Under the pieces are notes generated by a model that ran no database searches, was not told the origin of the DNA, and saw only the letters and a list, made by a program, of their open reading frames with translations. A stretch of 64,000 nt of DNA. Source: Alphaproteobacteria bacterium. GTDB taxonomy: Bacteria; Pseudomonadota; Alphaproteobacteria; Acetobacterales; Acetobacteraceae. This document shows, one piece after another, positions 38,037 through 47,011 of the stretch (position 1 is its first letter; each line of letters begins with the position of its first letter). The translations under genes and the position numbers were made by a program. The stretch spans positions 1 to 64,000 of the forward strand of contig JAPLOI010000015.1 of the NCBI GenBank assembly GCA_026400815.1, given 5' to 3'.

Positions 38037-38067
38037 ATTATATAACTAACGTTTGTTATCGTCGCAA
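38037..38067 (-). promoter_or_regulatory. Promoter placing transcription start at or near the ATG
   Basis: On the minus strand TATAAT (38037-38042) is preceded after 19 bases by TTGCGA (38062-38067). Only 5 bases separate TATAAT from the ATG at 38031, so a start 6-7 bases downstream would give a leaderless message. Confidence 0.45.
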
Positions 38068-38214
38068 GGGAGGGTTTGCGGGTTTTCCGGCAATCGTGAC
38101 ATTTCTGCATCAGCCCCCTCCCCTTACGTAGTGCAGCGGATGGCGCTGTGGCGCGCTGGGGTTACGTTTCGTTTCGGGGGGCCGGCGTGCGGATGATCGA
38201 ATCCGCGTGCGACC

Positions 38215-38705
38215 TTGGAACTGCGGTGCCAATTCCGATGCCTTGGGGGGCGCACCGAGTGATGAGCGAGCTGAGGAAGGAAGGTTGTACCGGCATCGGG
38301 GACCCGGCCGAATGTCGCCCTGGCGACGCTGCGGCCCCCTCCAGACATGCAGGTGCAGGCTTCAACTTCCGCCGGTGCCTTCACCCCCCCACCGGCCTGT
38401 GGGCAGGGTTGCATGGAATCAGGACCGGCTAGGTATTCTTACGCATGCCCGTACGGGCATGCACCTATTACATCTGCGGCGGGGGGCCGGCGACTGGATG
38501 ACTTAAATCCAGGCGTAGACCGCAAGACTACGGCGCGACTCCCGATGCCTTGGGCCAAGCACCGAATTGAGCGTTTGCAGAAGATACGAAGCACCAAAGA
38601 CTTGGATGACAGGACCGAATGCCGCGCTGCGGCACTACGGGCCATTATCGCCGGCAGCCGATGCAAGCTTTCGCTTCCGCCGGAACCTTCGCCAATGCCG
38701 AAGCA
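38215..38705. repeat. Diverged tandem duplication in a gene-poor stretch
   Basis: Two blocks about 310 bases apart (from 38225 and from 38535) share colinear anchors: CCGATGCCTTGGG, GCACCGA, CGAATG-CGC, GCTGCGG, TGCA and CTTCCGCCGG. Both can be read as short peptides with PMPW-x2-HR, but codon structure is poor and no start or ribosome site convinces. A perfect 20-base palindrome lies between the blocks. No credible gene is seen in 38032-38826. Confidence 0.5.
38443..38462. repeat. Perfect 20-base palindrome
   Basis: GCATGCCCGTACGGGCATGC is its own reverse complement over all 20 positions. It could be an operator, a cruciform-forming site or a recombination target. No adjacent gene explains it. 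Confidence 0.85.
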
Positions 38706-38710
38706 GCGAC

Positions 38711-38829
38711 GTTTCTTTTTTTGACAAAAAAAGAAACAGAAACACTTTATCCGTTTGAGGCTGGGAGATCCGGCACATCCACCTCAGACGGATAAAAGTT
38801 TTTTGGTTCTTTTTTTCAAAAAAGAACTA
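38711..38829. repeat. A/T-hairpin flanked repeat, copy 2
   Basis: The left hairpin is GTTTCTTTTTTTGACAAAAAAAGAAAC. The middle stem TATCCGT...TGAGG / CCTCA...ACGGATA is unrelated in sequence to copy 1. The right block is AAAAGTTTTTTGGTTC, with GGTTCTTTTTT/AAAAAAGAAC reaching the serB stop codon at 38827-38829. Confidence 0.85.
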
Positions 38830-39702
38830 TTCTTCCTTTATCTCTTCCTTCTTGTACCCCTGCGCAAACAGCAGAGCCCGAAGCGTGCCGTGCCGCACCT
38901 GCGCGCGCGCCTGGGCGGCGACGATAGGCTTGGCGTGGAAGGCAACGCCGAGGCCGGCGCCGAGGAGCATGGGCAGGTCGTTGGCGCCGTCGCCCACCGT
39001 GAGGGTGGCGGCGAGCTTCACGCCGCGGGTGGCGGCGAGTTCGTTCAGCGCGATGAACTTGGCGTTGGCATCGAGCACGGGTTCGGTGACGGTGCCGGCG
39101 AGGGTATCGCCATCGAGCTCCAGGGTGTTGGCGCGGTGGGTGTCGAAGCCGACCAGCTCGGCGACGCGGCTGGTAAACCAGGTAAAGCCGCCGGAGACGA
39201 GGGCGGTGGTGGCGTTGTGGGCCTTCATGGTGGCGACCAGGGTGCGGGCGCCGGGGGTGAGTTCGGTTTTCGCCCAGGTTTTCTCCAGGGCATCGACGGA
39301 GAGGCCCTTGAGCATGGCGACGCGTTCGCGCAGCGCGGTGGCGAAATCGATCTCCCCGTTCATGCTGCGCATGGTGATGGCGGCGATCTGGTCCTTGAGG
39401 CCGGCATAGGCGGCGATTTCGTCCAGCGTTTCCGAGGTGACGATGGTGCTGTCCATATCGGCGATCAGCACGGCCTTGCGGCGGCCGCGGTTCTTCATCG
39501 GGATCGCGTCGATGGGGTCCGTGCCGATGGCTTCGAGGGCGGCGGCCAAGTCTGGCGGGTTGGTGCAGGGGATGTCGGCGGCTTCGCCGGGGCAGAGGAT
39601 GGTGGGGGTGCCGCCGTGGACCGCGTTGCGGACCCGGTTGATGATGGCCGGGGTGAGGCTGGCGGCTTCGCGGTGGGCGATGATGGTGAGGACGTGGGTC
39701 AT
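38827..39702 (-). CDS. serB: Phosphoserine phosphatase
   Basis: The 291-residue HAD-family enzyme dephosphorylates phosphoserine in the last step of serine synthesis. HAD motif I is LIADMDSTIVTSE (nucleophile Asp), motif II is ALVSGGFTWFT, and motif III is TVGDGANDLPML. The N-terminal 80 residues form the extra ACT-like domain seen in longer SerB proteins. ATG at 39702 gives MTHVLTIIAHRE. It is divergent from miaA. Its stop codon abuts a hairpin repeat. Confidence 0.93.
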   Translation of the reverse strand: MTHVLTIIAHREAASLTPAIINRVRNAVHGGTPTILCPGEAADIPCTNPPDLAAALEAIGTDPIDAIPMKNRGRRKAVLIADMDSTIVTSETLDEIAAYAGLKDQIAAITMRSMNGEIDFATALRERVAMLKGLSVDALEKTWAKTELTPGARTLVATMKAHNATTALVSGGFTWFTSRVAELVGFDTHRANTLELDGDTLAGTVTEPVLDANAKFIALNELAATRGVKLAATLTVGDGANDLPMLLGAGLGVAFHAKPIVAAQARAQVRHGTLRALLFAQGYKKEEIKEE

Positions 39703-39860
39703 GGGCGGGGTATGGAACCGTGGCGCGAAGCGGGCAATACCGGGGGGATGAGCAACACATGGTCGGATATGGTGGTGGTTGAGCTTCCACCCCTCACCCA
39801 ACCTTGGTCCGCGCTGCGGCCCAAGACCCCAAGGGAAGAAGGCATTTTGGCGGGTGATCC

Positions 39861-40823
39861 ATGAGCGGGGCGTTGCCGCATGCGTTGATCGTGGCCGGGC
39901 CGACCTGTTCGGGGAAGTCGGCGCTGGCGCTGGGGCTGGCGGAGGCGCTGGGCGGCGTGGTGATCAATGCGGATTCCATGCAGGTGTATCAGGAGCTGCG
40001 GGTGGTGACGGCGCGGCCGACGCCCGAGGAGGAGGCGCAGGTGCCGCATGCGCTGTATGGCGTGCGCGGGGCGGCGGAGGCGGGGAACGCGGCGTGGTGG
40101 CGCGGGGCGGCGCTGGCGGCGATGGCGCGAGCGCGGGCGGCGGGGAAGCTGCCGGTGCTGTGCGGCGGGACCGGGATGTATTTCTCGGCCCTGGTGGGCG
40201 GGATTGCGGAGATTCCGGAATGCGGCGAGGCGGCGCGGGCGGAGGCGCGGTGGCTGCTGGCCGAGCAGGGGCCGGTGGCGCTGCATGCTTCCTTGGCCAA
40301 GGTGGACCCGGCGACAGCGGCGCGGCTGAAGCCGGCGGACAGCCAGCGGGTGGCGCGGGCCTGGGAGGTGTGGCGCGGCACCGGGCGGGGGCTGGTGGCG
40401 TGGCAATCGGCCAAGGGGGAGGCGGCGCCGTGGCGGTTTTCGGCGATCCTGATCGATCCACCGCGGGAGGCGTTGCGGGCGGCGATTGCGGGGCGGTTTT
40501 CGGCGATGCTGGACCAGGGGGCGCTGGAGGAGGTGCGGGCGCTGCTGGCGCTGGGGCTGGACCCGGCGCTGCCGGCGATGCGGGCGCATGGGGTGCCGGA
40601 GCTTGCGGCGCATCTGCGCGGGGAGCTTTCGCTGGCCGAGGCGGCGCGGCGGGCGGAGCTGGTGACGGGCCAGTACACGAAGCGCCAGGCCACATGGTTC
40701 CGCCACAAACGCATGGCGGACCCTGAGCGCACGCATACGATCAATGCGCGGGTGCGGGATTTTTTGGAATTTTCGGAAAGCGAACGGGCGGAAATCTTCC
40801 GGTTTATTCGCGAAGGCGCTTGA
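39861..40823 (+). CDS. miaA: tRNA dimethylallyltransferase
   Basis: The 320-residue enzyme prenylates A37 of tRNAs reading UNN codons. The P-loop is VAGPTCSGKSALALGLAEAL, followed by VINADSMQVYQELRVVTARP, CGGTGMYFSAL and the C-terminal TGQYTKRQATWFRHKR. The length is usual. It lies 33 bases before ilvB on the same strand and may be co-transcribed with the ilv genes. Confidence 0.95.
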   Translation: MSGALPHALIVAGPTCSGKSALALGLAEALGGVVINADSMQVYQELRVVTARPTPEEEAQVPHALYGVRGAAEAGNAAWWRGAALAAMARARAAGKLPVLCGGTGMYFSALVGGIAEIPECGEAARAEARWLLAEQGPVALHASLAKVDPATAARLKPADSQRVARAWEVWRGTGRGLVAWQSAKGEAAPWRFSAILIDPPREALRAAIAGRFSAMLDQGALEEVRALLALGLDPALPAMRAHGVPELAAHLRGELSLAEAARRAELVTGQYTKRQATWFRHKRMADPERTHTINARVRDFLEFSESERAEIFRFIREGA

Positions 40824-40856
40824 CGCGGCGCAGCGCGGCAGCCTATTGGGGCGCCC

Positions 40857-42686
40857 ATGAGCCAGAACACATCCGCCGACACCACCCTGGACACCGCCCC
40901 GGGTGCCGAAATTCTCCTCCGCGCGCTGAAGGACCAAGGCGTAGAGGTGATCTTCGGCTATCCCGGTGGGGCGGTATTGCCGATCTACGACGCGATCTTC
41001 AACCAGAACGCGATCCGGCACATCCTGGTGCGGCATGAGCAGGCGGCGGTGCATGCGGCCGAGGGCTATGCGCGCTCCACGGGCAAGGTGGGCGTGGTTC
41101 TCGTGACCTCCGGGCCCGGGGCGACCAATGCGGTGACCGGGCTGCTGGATGCGCTGATGGACAGCATTCCGCTGGTGTGCCTGACCGGGCAGGTGCCGAC
41201 GCACCTGATCGGCAATGACGCGTTCCAGGAAGCCGACACGACGGGGATCACGCGGCCGGCCAGCAAGCACAATTATCTGGTGAAGCGCGGGCAGGACCTG
41301 GCGAAGGTTGTGCATGAGGCGTTCTACGTGGCGCGCAGCGGGCGGCCGGGGCCGGTGGTGATCGACCTGCCGAAGGATATCCTGATCGGGCCGGCGCCGT
41401 ATGTGGCGGCCCCGGAGACTCCGCATCGTTCGTATCGCCCGCAGGTGGAGCCGGATGCCGGGCAGATCGCCAAGGCCGTGGCGCTGCTGAAGAGCGCCAA
41501 GCGGCCGGTGATCTACACGGGCGGCGGCGTGATCAATGCCGGGCCCGCGGCGAGCGAGGCGCTGCGCGCGCTGGTGCGCAAGACCGGGTTCCCCTGCACC
41601 TCCACGCTGATGGGGCTGGGGGCGTTCCCGGCGGGAGACCCGTTGTTCCTGGGCATGCTGGGCATGCACGGGACCTACGAGGCGAACCTGGTGATGCATG
41701 GCTGCGATGTGATGCTGAACATCGGGGCGCGGTTCGATGACCGGGTGACGGGGCGGCTGAACGCGTTCTCGCCGGGGTCGAAGAAGATCCATGTGGATAT
41801 CGACCCTTCGAGCATCAACAAGAACGTGCCGGTGGATGTGCCGGTGGTGGGCGATGCCTTGCGGGTGATCCGCGCGATCCTGGCGGCGTGGGATGACGCG
41901 CCGGGCGAGCTGGACAAGCCGGCGATCGCGGCCTGGTGGAAGCAGATCGACGAGTGGCGCGGGATCGACTGCCTGAAGTTCCGGCAGGACATGACCAAGG
42001 GCGCCGTGATCAAGCCGCAATACGCGGTGCAGCGGCTGTATGACATCACGCGCGAGCTGAAGGCCAAGACGGGGCGGGAGACGTTCATCTCCACCGAGGT
42101 GGGCCAGCACCAGATGTGGGCGGCGCAGTATTTCGGCTTCGATGCGCCGAACCGGTGGATGACCTCTGGCGGGTTGGGGACGATGGGCTACGGGCTGCCG
42201 GCGGCGATGGGGGTGCAGATTGCGCACCCGGATGCGCTGTGCATCGACATCGCGGGCGAGGCGAGCATCCTCATGAACATCCAGGAGATGAGCACGCTGG
42301 CGCAGTACCGGCTGCCGGTGAAGGTGTTCATCCTGAACAACCAGTACATGGGCATGGTGCGGCAGTGGCAGGAGTTGCTGCATGGCGGGCGGTATTCGGA
42401 AAGCTACACGGCGGCACTGCCCGATTTCGTGAAGCTGGCCGAGAGCTTCCATGGCGTGGGGCTGCGGGCGAAGAGCGTGGATGAACTGGATGACGTGATC
42501 CGGCAGATGATCGAGATCGACCGGCCGGTGATCTGCGATATCTGCGTGGATGAGAAGGAGAACTGCTTCCCGATGATCCCGTCGGGCGCGCCGCATAACG
42601 AGATGATCCTGGGGCCGGAGCACGGCACCTCGCTGCAGATGGGCGGGGCGAAGGGGCTGACCGACGAGGGGTTGGCGCTGGTGTAG
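40857..42686 (+). CDS. ilvB: Acetolactate synthase large (catalytic) subunit
   Basis: The 609-residue ThDP- and FAD-dependent enzyme makes acetolactate and acetohydroxybutyrate for valine, leucine and isoleucine. The catalytic Glu lies in LVRHEQAAVHAAEGYARSTG, with TSGPGATNAVTGLLDALMDS after it. The ThDP motif is DIAGEASILMNIQEM, with the usual GDG motif varied to AGE. It is followed after 109 bases by the regulatory subunit ilvH and then ilvC. Confidence 0.95.
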   Translation: MSQNTSADTTLDTAPGAEILLRALKDQGVEVIFGYPGGAVLPIYDAIFNQNAIRHILVRHEQAAVHAAEGYARSTGKVGVVLVTSGPGATNAVTGLLDALMDSIPLVCLTGQVPTHLIGNDAFQEADTTGITRPASKHNYLVKRGQDLAKVVHEAFYVARSGRPGPVVIDLPKDILIGPAPYVAAPETPHRSYRPQVEPDAGQIAKAVALLKSAKRPVIYTGGGVINAGPAASEALRALVRKTGFPCTSTLMGLGAFPAGDPLFLGMLGMHGTYEANLVMHGCDVMLNIGARFDDRVTGRLNAFSPGSKKIHVDIDPSSINKNVPVDVPVVGDALRVIRAILAAWDDAPGELDKPAIAAWWKQIDEWRGIDCLKFRQDMTKGAVIKPQYAVQRLYDITRELKAKTGRETFISTEVGQHQMWAAQYFGFDAPNRWMTSGGLGTMGYGLPAAMGVQIAHPDALCIDIAGEASILMNIQEMSTLAQYRLPVKVFILNNQYMGMVRQWQELLHGGRYSESYTAALPDFVKLAESFHGVGLRAKSVDELDDVIRQMIEIDRPVICDICVDEKENCFPMIPSGAPHNEMILGPEHGTSLQMGGAKGLTDEGLALV

Positions 42687-42693
42687 GTCTTTG

Positions 42694-42748
42694 CTTGATC
42701 GCGCGATTCACGTCTCCGGCGGTTCCGCCTCCGACGATCGCGCTCAGG
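42694..42748. repeat. Imperfect palindrome between ilvB and ilvH
   Basis: The segment TTGATCGCGCGATTC...GACGATCGCGCTCA has roughly complementary ends and a central GGCGGTTCCGCC hairpin. It looks like a small intergenic palindromic repeat; it could also modulate expression between ilvB and ilvH. Only one copy was noticed. Confidence 0.35.
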
Positions 42749-42795
42749 TTTCAGACCGCCCTCCCCTTTTCCCTCCGACTTAAGAGACGGACGAT

Positions 42796-43302
42796 ATGAC
42801 CCAGGAACAGCGCAGCGCGACCATTTCCGTGCTGGTGGAGAACGAGGCCGGTATTCTTGCCCGGGTGATCGGGCTTTTCACCGGCCGTGGCTACAACATC
42901 GACAGCCTGACGGTGGCCGCGGTGGACCCGGTGCGGAATGTGAGCCGCATCAATATCGTGACCTCCGGCACCGACATGGTGATCGAGCAGATCAAGGCGC
43001 AGCTGGACCGGCTGGTGCAGGTGTATCGGGTGGCGGACCTTTCCAAGCAGGGGCCGCACGTGGCGCGCGAGCTGGGCCTGATCAAGGTGGTGTGCACCGG
43101 GGCGGAGCGCGTGGAGGCGCTGCGGCTGGCGGAAGCGTTCCGGGCGCGGGTGATCGATGCCACGCTGGAGAGCTTCGTGTTCGAGATGACGGGCAATACC
43201 GACAAGCTGGATGCCTTCATCGAGCTGATGCGCGGGCTGGGGCTGGCGGAAGTGAGCCGCACCGGCGTGGCCGCCATTGCGCGCGGGACCGCGACGATCT
43301 AA
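42796..43302 (+). CDS. ilvH: Acetolactate synthase small (regulatory) subunit
   Basis: The 168-residue regulatory subunit mediates valine feedback on IlvB. The N-terminal ACT domain reads SVLVENEAGILARVIGLFTG followed by RGYNIDSLTVAAVDPVRNVS. The C-terminal domain contains AEAFRARVIDATLESFVFEM. It is a little longer than E. coli IlvH and matches alphaproteobacterial forms. ilvC follows after 43 bases. Confidence 0.95.
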   Translation: MTQEQRSATISVLVENEAGILARVIGLFTGRGYNIDSLTVAAVDPVRNVSRINIVTSGTDMVIEQIKAQLDRLVQVYRVADLSKQGPHVARELGLIKVVCTGAERVEALRLAEAFRARVIDATLESFVFEMTGNTDKLDAFIELMRGLGLAEVSRTGVAAIARGTATI

Positions 43303-43318
43303 GGCCCTTCGGCCATAA

Positions 43319-44365
<1,047 letters not shown>

Positions 44366-44391
44366 GCCGCGCCCTTATCGGACGGACGGGA

Positions 44392-44416
44392 AAGGGGCCT
44401 TCGGGCCCCTTTTTTC
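44392..44416 (+). terminator. Rho-independent terminator after ilvC
   Basis: AAGGGGCC and GGCCCCTT form a stem with the stable TTCG tetraloop, followed by a T tract. It ends the ilv transcript. Confidence 0.92.
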
Positions 44417-44543
44417 GTGCCCGCCTGCGGCGGATGCAACACAGGGAGGCGGTGGCGTTGGCATCCACGGATAGTTGAATGGCATCGGCCGCAACGGCGG
44501 TGCGCGATCGTGTATTGATCGGGCGCGGTGTGGAGATCCTTCG

Positions 44544-44738
44544 ATGGCTACGGTCATTCCCTTTCCGGCCGAGCGGCTGGGCGACTCGGCCGATGCGCTG
44601 TTCCTGGCGCTGATGCAGGGCGACGGGCGCCGCGTGGTGTTCGGGGTGGTGATCCAGTGGCCGGGACGCAACGGCGGCAGGCTGCGGGAGACGGTGCGGC
44701 CGATGTTGGAGGCGGTGAAGGAAGCGGTTCTTTTTTGA
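44544..44738 (+). CDS. Small hypothetical protein (64 residues)
   Basis: A short open frame from ATG 44544 reads MATVIPFPAERLGDSADALF followed by a basic amphipathic region and LRETVRPMLEAVKEAVLF. The ending AVLF-stop is supplied by the start of the hairpin repeat. GC-rich third positions look coding-like. I do not recognise it; the 44417-44543 stretch before it holds no gene. Confidence 0.42.
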   Translation: MATVIPFPAERLGDSADALFLALMQGDGRRVVFGVVIQWPGRNGGRLRETVRPMLEAVKEAVLF

Positions 44739-44835
44739 AGAACCCGTTCTTCGTTTGCGGCCAGGAAGAACGGGTCTTCCCGCCGCAAACGAATGAAGTC
44801 TTTTTTGCTTCTTTTTTCTTCAGAAAAAAGAAGAA
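44726..44835. repeat. A/T-hairpin flanked repeat, copy 3 (reverse orientation)
   Basis: Read on the minus strand, this copy has CTTCTTTTTT/AAAAAAGAAG, then GCAAAAAAGACTTCATTC. A middle stem TTCGTTTGCGG/CCGCAAACGAA is different from the other copies. The end hairpin is GGTTCTT/AAGAACC. It lies between the small ORF's stop and the acyl-CoA dehydrogenase stop, so it is flanked by convergent genes. Confidence 0.82.
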
Positions 44836-44837
44836 TC

Positions 44838-46007
44838 CTACCCTGGAAGCCTGAGCACGTTCTTGGCCAGGATATTGCGCTGGATCTCGTTGCTGCCGCC
44901 ATAGATGGTGGACGGCCGTGCCTGGAGAAACAGGCCGGAGGGGTTCAGCTCCCGGTTGCCCTCCATGGGTTCCAGCAGCGCGGCGTTCTCACCGGCGACT
45001 TCCATCATGGTGTCGGTGATCTTCTGGAACAGCTCGGTCTGGATGACCTTGAGCATGGAGACATCCGGCCCGAGTTCCTCGCCACGGCGGACGACGTCCA
45101 CGTAGGTGGCGTGAAGGGACTTGAGGTCGGCGATTTCCAGCTTGAGGCGGGTATAGCGGTCGATGAAATCGGGGTCTTCGGCGACGCCCATGCGGTCGGC
45201 CAGGGTTTTCAGGCGGTCGAGCGCGTATTGCGAGAGCTTGGCGGAGCCGAGGTAGATGCGTTCGTGGCCCAGCAGGGCCTTGGCCATGGTCCAGCCCTGG
45301 TTGACCGCGCCGACGGTCCATTTCTGGGGGACGCGGACGTTTTCGAAGAAGACCTCGCAGAACTCGTCGTGCAGGTCGATCGTCCAGATCGGGCGGACGG
45401 TGATGCCCGGGGTGTCCATGGGGACGAGGAGGAAGGTGATGCCTTCCTGCTTCTTCGCCGTCTTGTCGGTGCGGACGAGGAGGAAGATCCAGTTGGCGTC
45501 GTTGGCCAGGGTGGTCCAGATCTTGGAGCCGTTGATGATCCAGTCGTCGCCATCGGCCACGGCTTCGGTGCGCAGGCTGGCGAGGTCGGAGCCGGCGTTG
45601 GGCTCGCTGTAGCCCTGGCACCAGATGTGCTCGCCGGCGAGGATCTTGGGCAGGAAGAAGTCGCGCTGATCCTGCGTGCCGTGGGCGATCAGCAGCGGGC
45701 CGACCATGAGGATGCCGTGGTCGTTGGTGCGGGCGACGCCGTGGCGCTCGTACTCCTCGACCATGATGATCTGCTTGCCGGCAGACAGGCCCATGCCGCC
45801 GTGCTCGCGCGGCCAGGAGGGGCAGAGCCAGCCCTGTTCCGCCAGCTTGAAATACCAGACCTGGTTTTCGGACCAGTGCAGGCGCTTGGGCGGGTTGCGA
45901 AGCTCCGGCGGGTAGTTGGCCTCGATCCATTGGCGGATGTGCTGGCGGAAGGCCTCGTCCGACAGATCGTTCAGGTCTTCGGGCTGGTGCGGGGTGACGG
46001 CGGTCAT
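44838..46007 (-). CDS. Acyl-CoA dehydrogenase
   Basis: The 389-residue FAD-dependent dehydrogenase introduces a 2,3-double bond into an acyl-CoA. Family motifs are WCQGYSEPNAGSDLASLRTE (flavin/substrate loop), GSKIWTTLANDANWIFLLVR, and the C-terminal IYGGSNEIQRNILAKNVL. It resembles the FadE-type subunits that form heteromers in bile-acid or steroid and branched-chain acyl-CoA degradation. A second, shorter acyl-CoA dehydrogenase lies at 47012, and an enoyl-CoA hydratase lies between them, suggesting a heteromeric pair. Confidence 0.88.
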   Translation of the reverse strand: MTAVTPHQPEDLNDLSDEAFRQHIRQWIEANYPPELRNPPKRLHWSENQVWYFKLAEQGWLCPSWPREHGGMGLSAGKQIIMVEEYERHGVARTNDHGILMVGPLLIAHGTQDQRDFFLPKILAGEHIWCQGYSEPNAGSDLASLRTEAVADGDDWIINGSKIWTTLANDANWIFLLVRTDKTAKKQEGITFLLVPMDTPGITVRPIWTIDLHDEFCEVFFENVRVPQKWTVGAVNQGWTMAKALLGHERIYLGSAKLSQYALDRLKTLADRMGVAEDPDFIDRYTRLKLEIADLKSLHATYVDVVRRGEELGPDVSMLKVIQTELFQKITDTMMEVAGENAALLEPMEGNRELNPSGLFLQARPSTIYGGSNEIQRNILAKNVLRLPG

Positions 46008-46008
46008 G

Positions 46009-46770
46009 TCAGGCTCCCTTGAAGGCGGGCTTGCGCTTCTGGGCGAAGGCGAGCTTGCCCTCGGCGTGGTCGGCGGTGGTGAACAGGGCGGCCTGGGCGG
46101 TGCGTTCCCATTCCAGGGCGTCCGCCAGGCCGCGGGCGAGGATGCTGCGGGTCATGGCAATCGCCTCCGGGGCGCCCTCGGCGAACTTGGTGGCGCGTTC
46201 TAGGGCCTTTTCCAGGGCGGTGCCGTTGGGGGCGACGTGGTCAATCAGGCCGATGCGCAGGGCCTCCACCGCGTCCACCGGCTCTGCCGAGAAGAACATG
46301 TTGCGCGCCCTGCCCTCCCCGACCCTGCGCGGCAAGGTGTGCATCAGGCCGAAATCGGGGGCCAGGCCGACGCGGACGAAGGGGGTGAGGAACTTCGCGC
46401 CCTCGGCGGCCACGACGCAATCACACGCGATCGCCAAACCCACGCCGGCGCCGGCGGCCCAGCCCTCGACGGCTGACACGAACGGCTTGCCGCTCTCGAT
46501 GATGGCCTTCACCATCGCGTGGGTGATGCGAAACCGCTCCCGCCCCGCGGCGAAATCCGAGCTGTCCATGCCGCTGATGTCGCCGCCGGAGCAGAACTGG
46601 CCGCCAGCGCCGGTGATGACGACCGCGCGGACCGACTTGTCCTTCTCGGCGACCTCCAGCTCCTCAATGAAGCGGGCGCGCATCGCCATGCTCAAGGCAT
46701 TGCGCCTGGCGGGCTCGTTCATCTCCAGCACCAACGTCGCACCCTGGCGGGTGACCGTGAGGAGGCTCAT
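46009..46770 (-). CDS. Enoyl-CoA hydratase/isomerase
   Basis: The 253-residue crotonase-fold protein hydrates 2-enoyl-CoA or acts as an isomerase. The oxyanion-hole segments are AVVITGAGGQFCSGGDISGM and AVEGWAAGAGVGLAIACDCV. The downstream acidic site reads FVRVGLAPDFGLMHTLPRRV, where one of the two usual glutamates appears replaced by Asp. It starts 26 bases after the repeat element and its stop lies 1 base before the acyl-CoA dehydrogenase start, so the two are coupled. Confidence 0.87.
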   Translation of the reverse strand: MSLLTVTRQGATLVLEMNEPARRNALSMAMRARFIEELEVAEKDKSVRAVVITGAGGQFCSGGDISGMDSSDFAAGRERFRITHAMVKAIIESGKPFVSAVEGWAAGAGVGLAIACDCVVAAEGAKFLTPFVRVGLAPDFGLMHTLPRRVGEGRARNMFFSAEPVDAVEALRIGLIDHVAPNGTALEKALERATKFAEGAPEAIAMTRSILARGLADALEWERTAQAALFTTADHAEGKLAFAQKRKPAFKGA

Positions 46771-46796
46771 GCGCTTGGGTGCTCCCAGGTAAGAAA

Positions 46797-46990
46797 GGCC
46801 AGGGGCGCTGCCCCTGGACCCCGCCAGGGACCTGAGGTCCCTGGACCCACATTTGTTCCGCCTTCGGCGGGGAGGGGCCATCGAGGCGGTGGAGAGACCC
46901 GGGCGGCCCCTCCCCGCCGAAGGCGGAAAAGGTAAAGGGGTCTGGGGCCTAAGGCCCCAGCGGGTCCAGGGCAGAGCCCTGGCCTTGCTT
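46797..46990. repeat. Multi-hairpin palindromic element, copy 2
   Basis: This element is nearly identical to 17726-17920 in its outer hairpins. The long central stem starts TTCCGCCTTCGGCGGGGAGG and is a perfect 24-base duplex around an unrelated 25-base loop. Relative to copy 1 one arm has an extra G and the other an extra C, so pairing is kept. It lies between the acyl-CoA dehydrogenase stop and the enoyl-CoA hydratase start, in the same orientation relative to minus-strand genes as copy 1. Confidence 0.85.
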
Positions 46991-47011
46991 CCTGGCCGCG
47001 CCCCAGGCGCA

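Noticed and set aside
38148-38724. Two small plus-strand ORFs with a shared PMPW motif
   Set aside because: There is no ribosome site, codon bias is poor, and the minus strand is equally open in places. They are treated as a diverged DNA duplication instead.
39699-42623. 974-residue minus-strand frame across miaA and ilvB
   Set aside because: It is low-complexity Arg/Pro/His sequence opposite two unmistakable genes.
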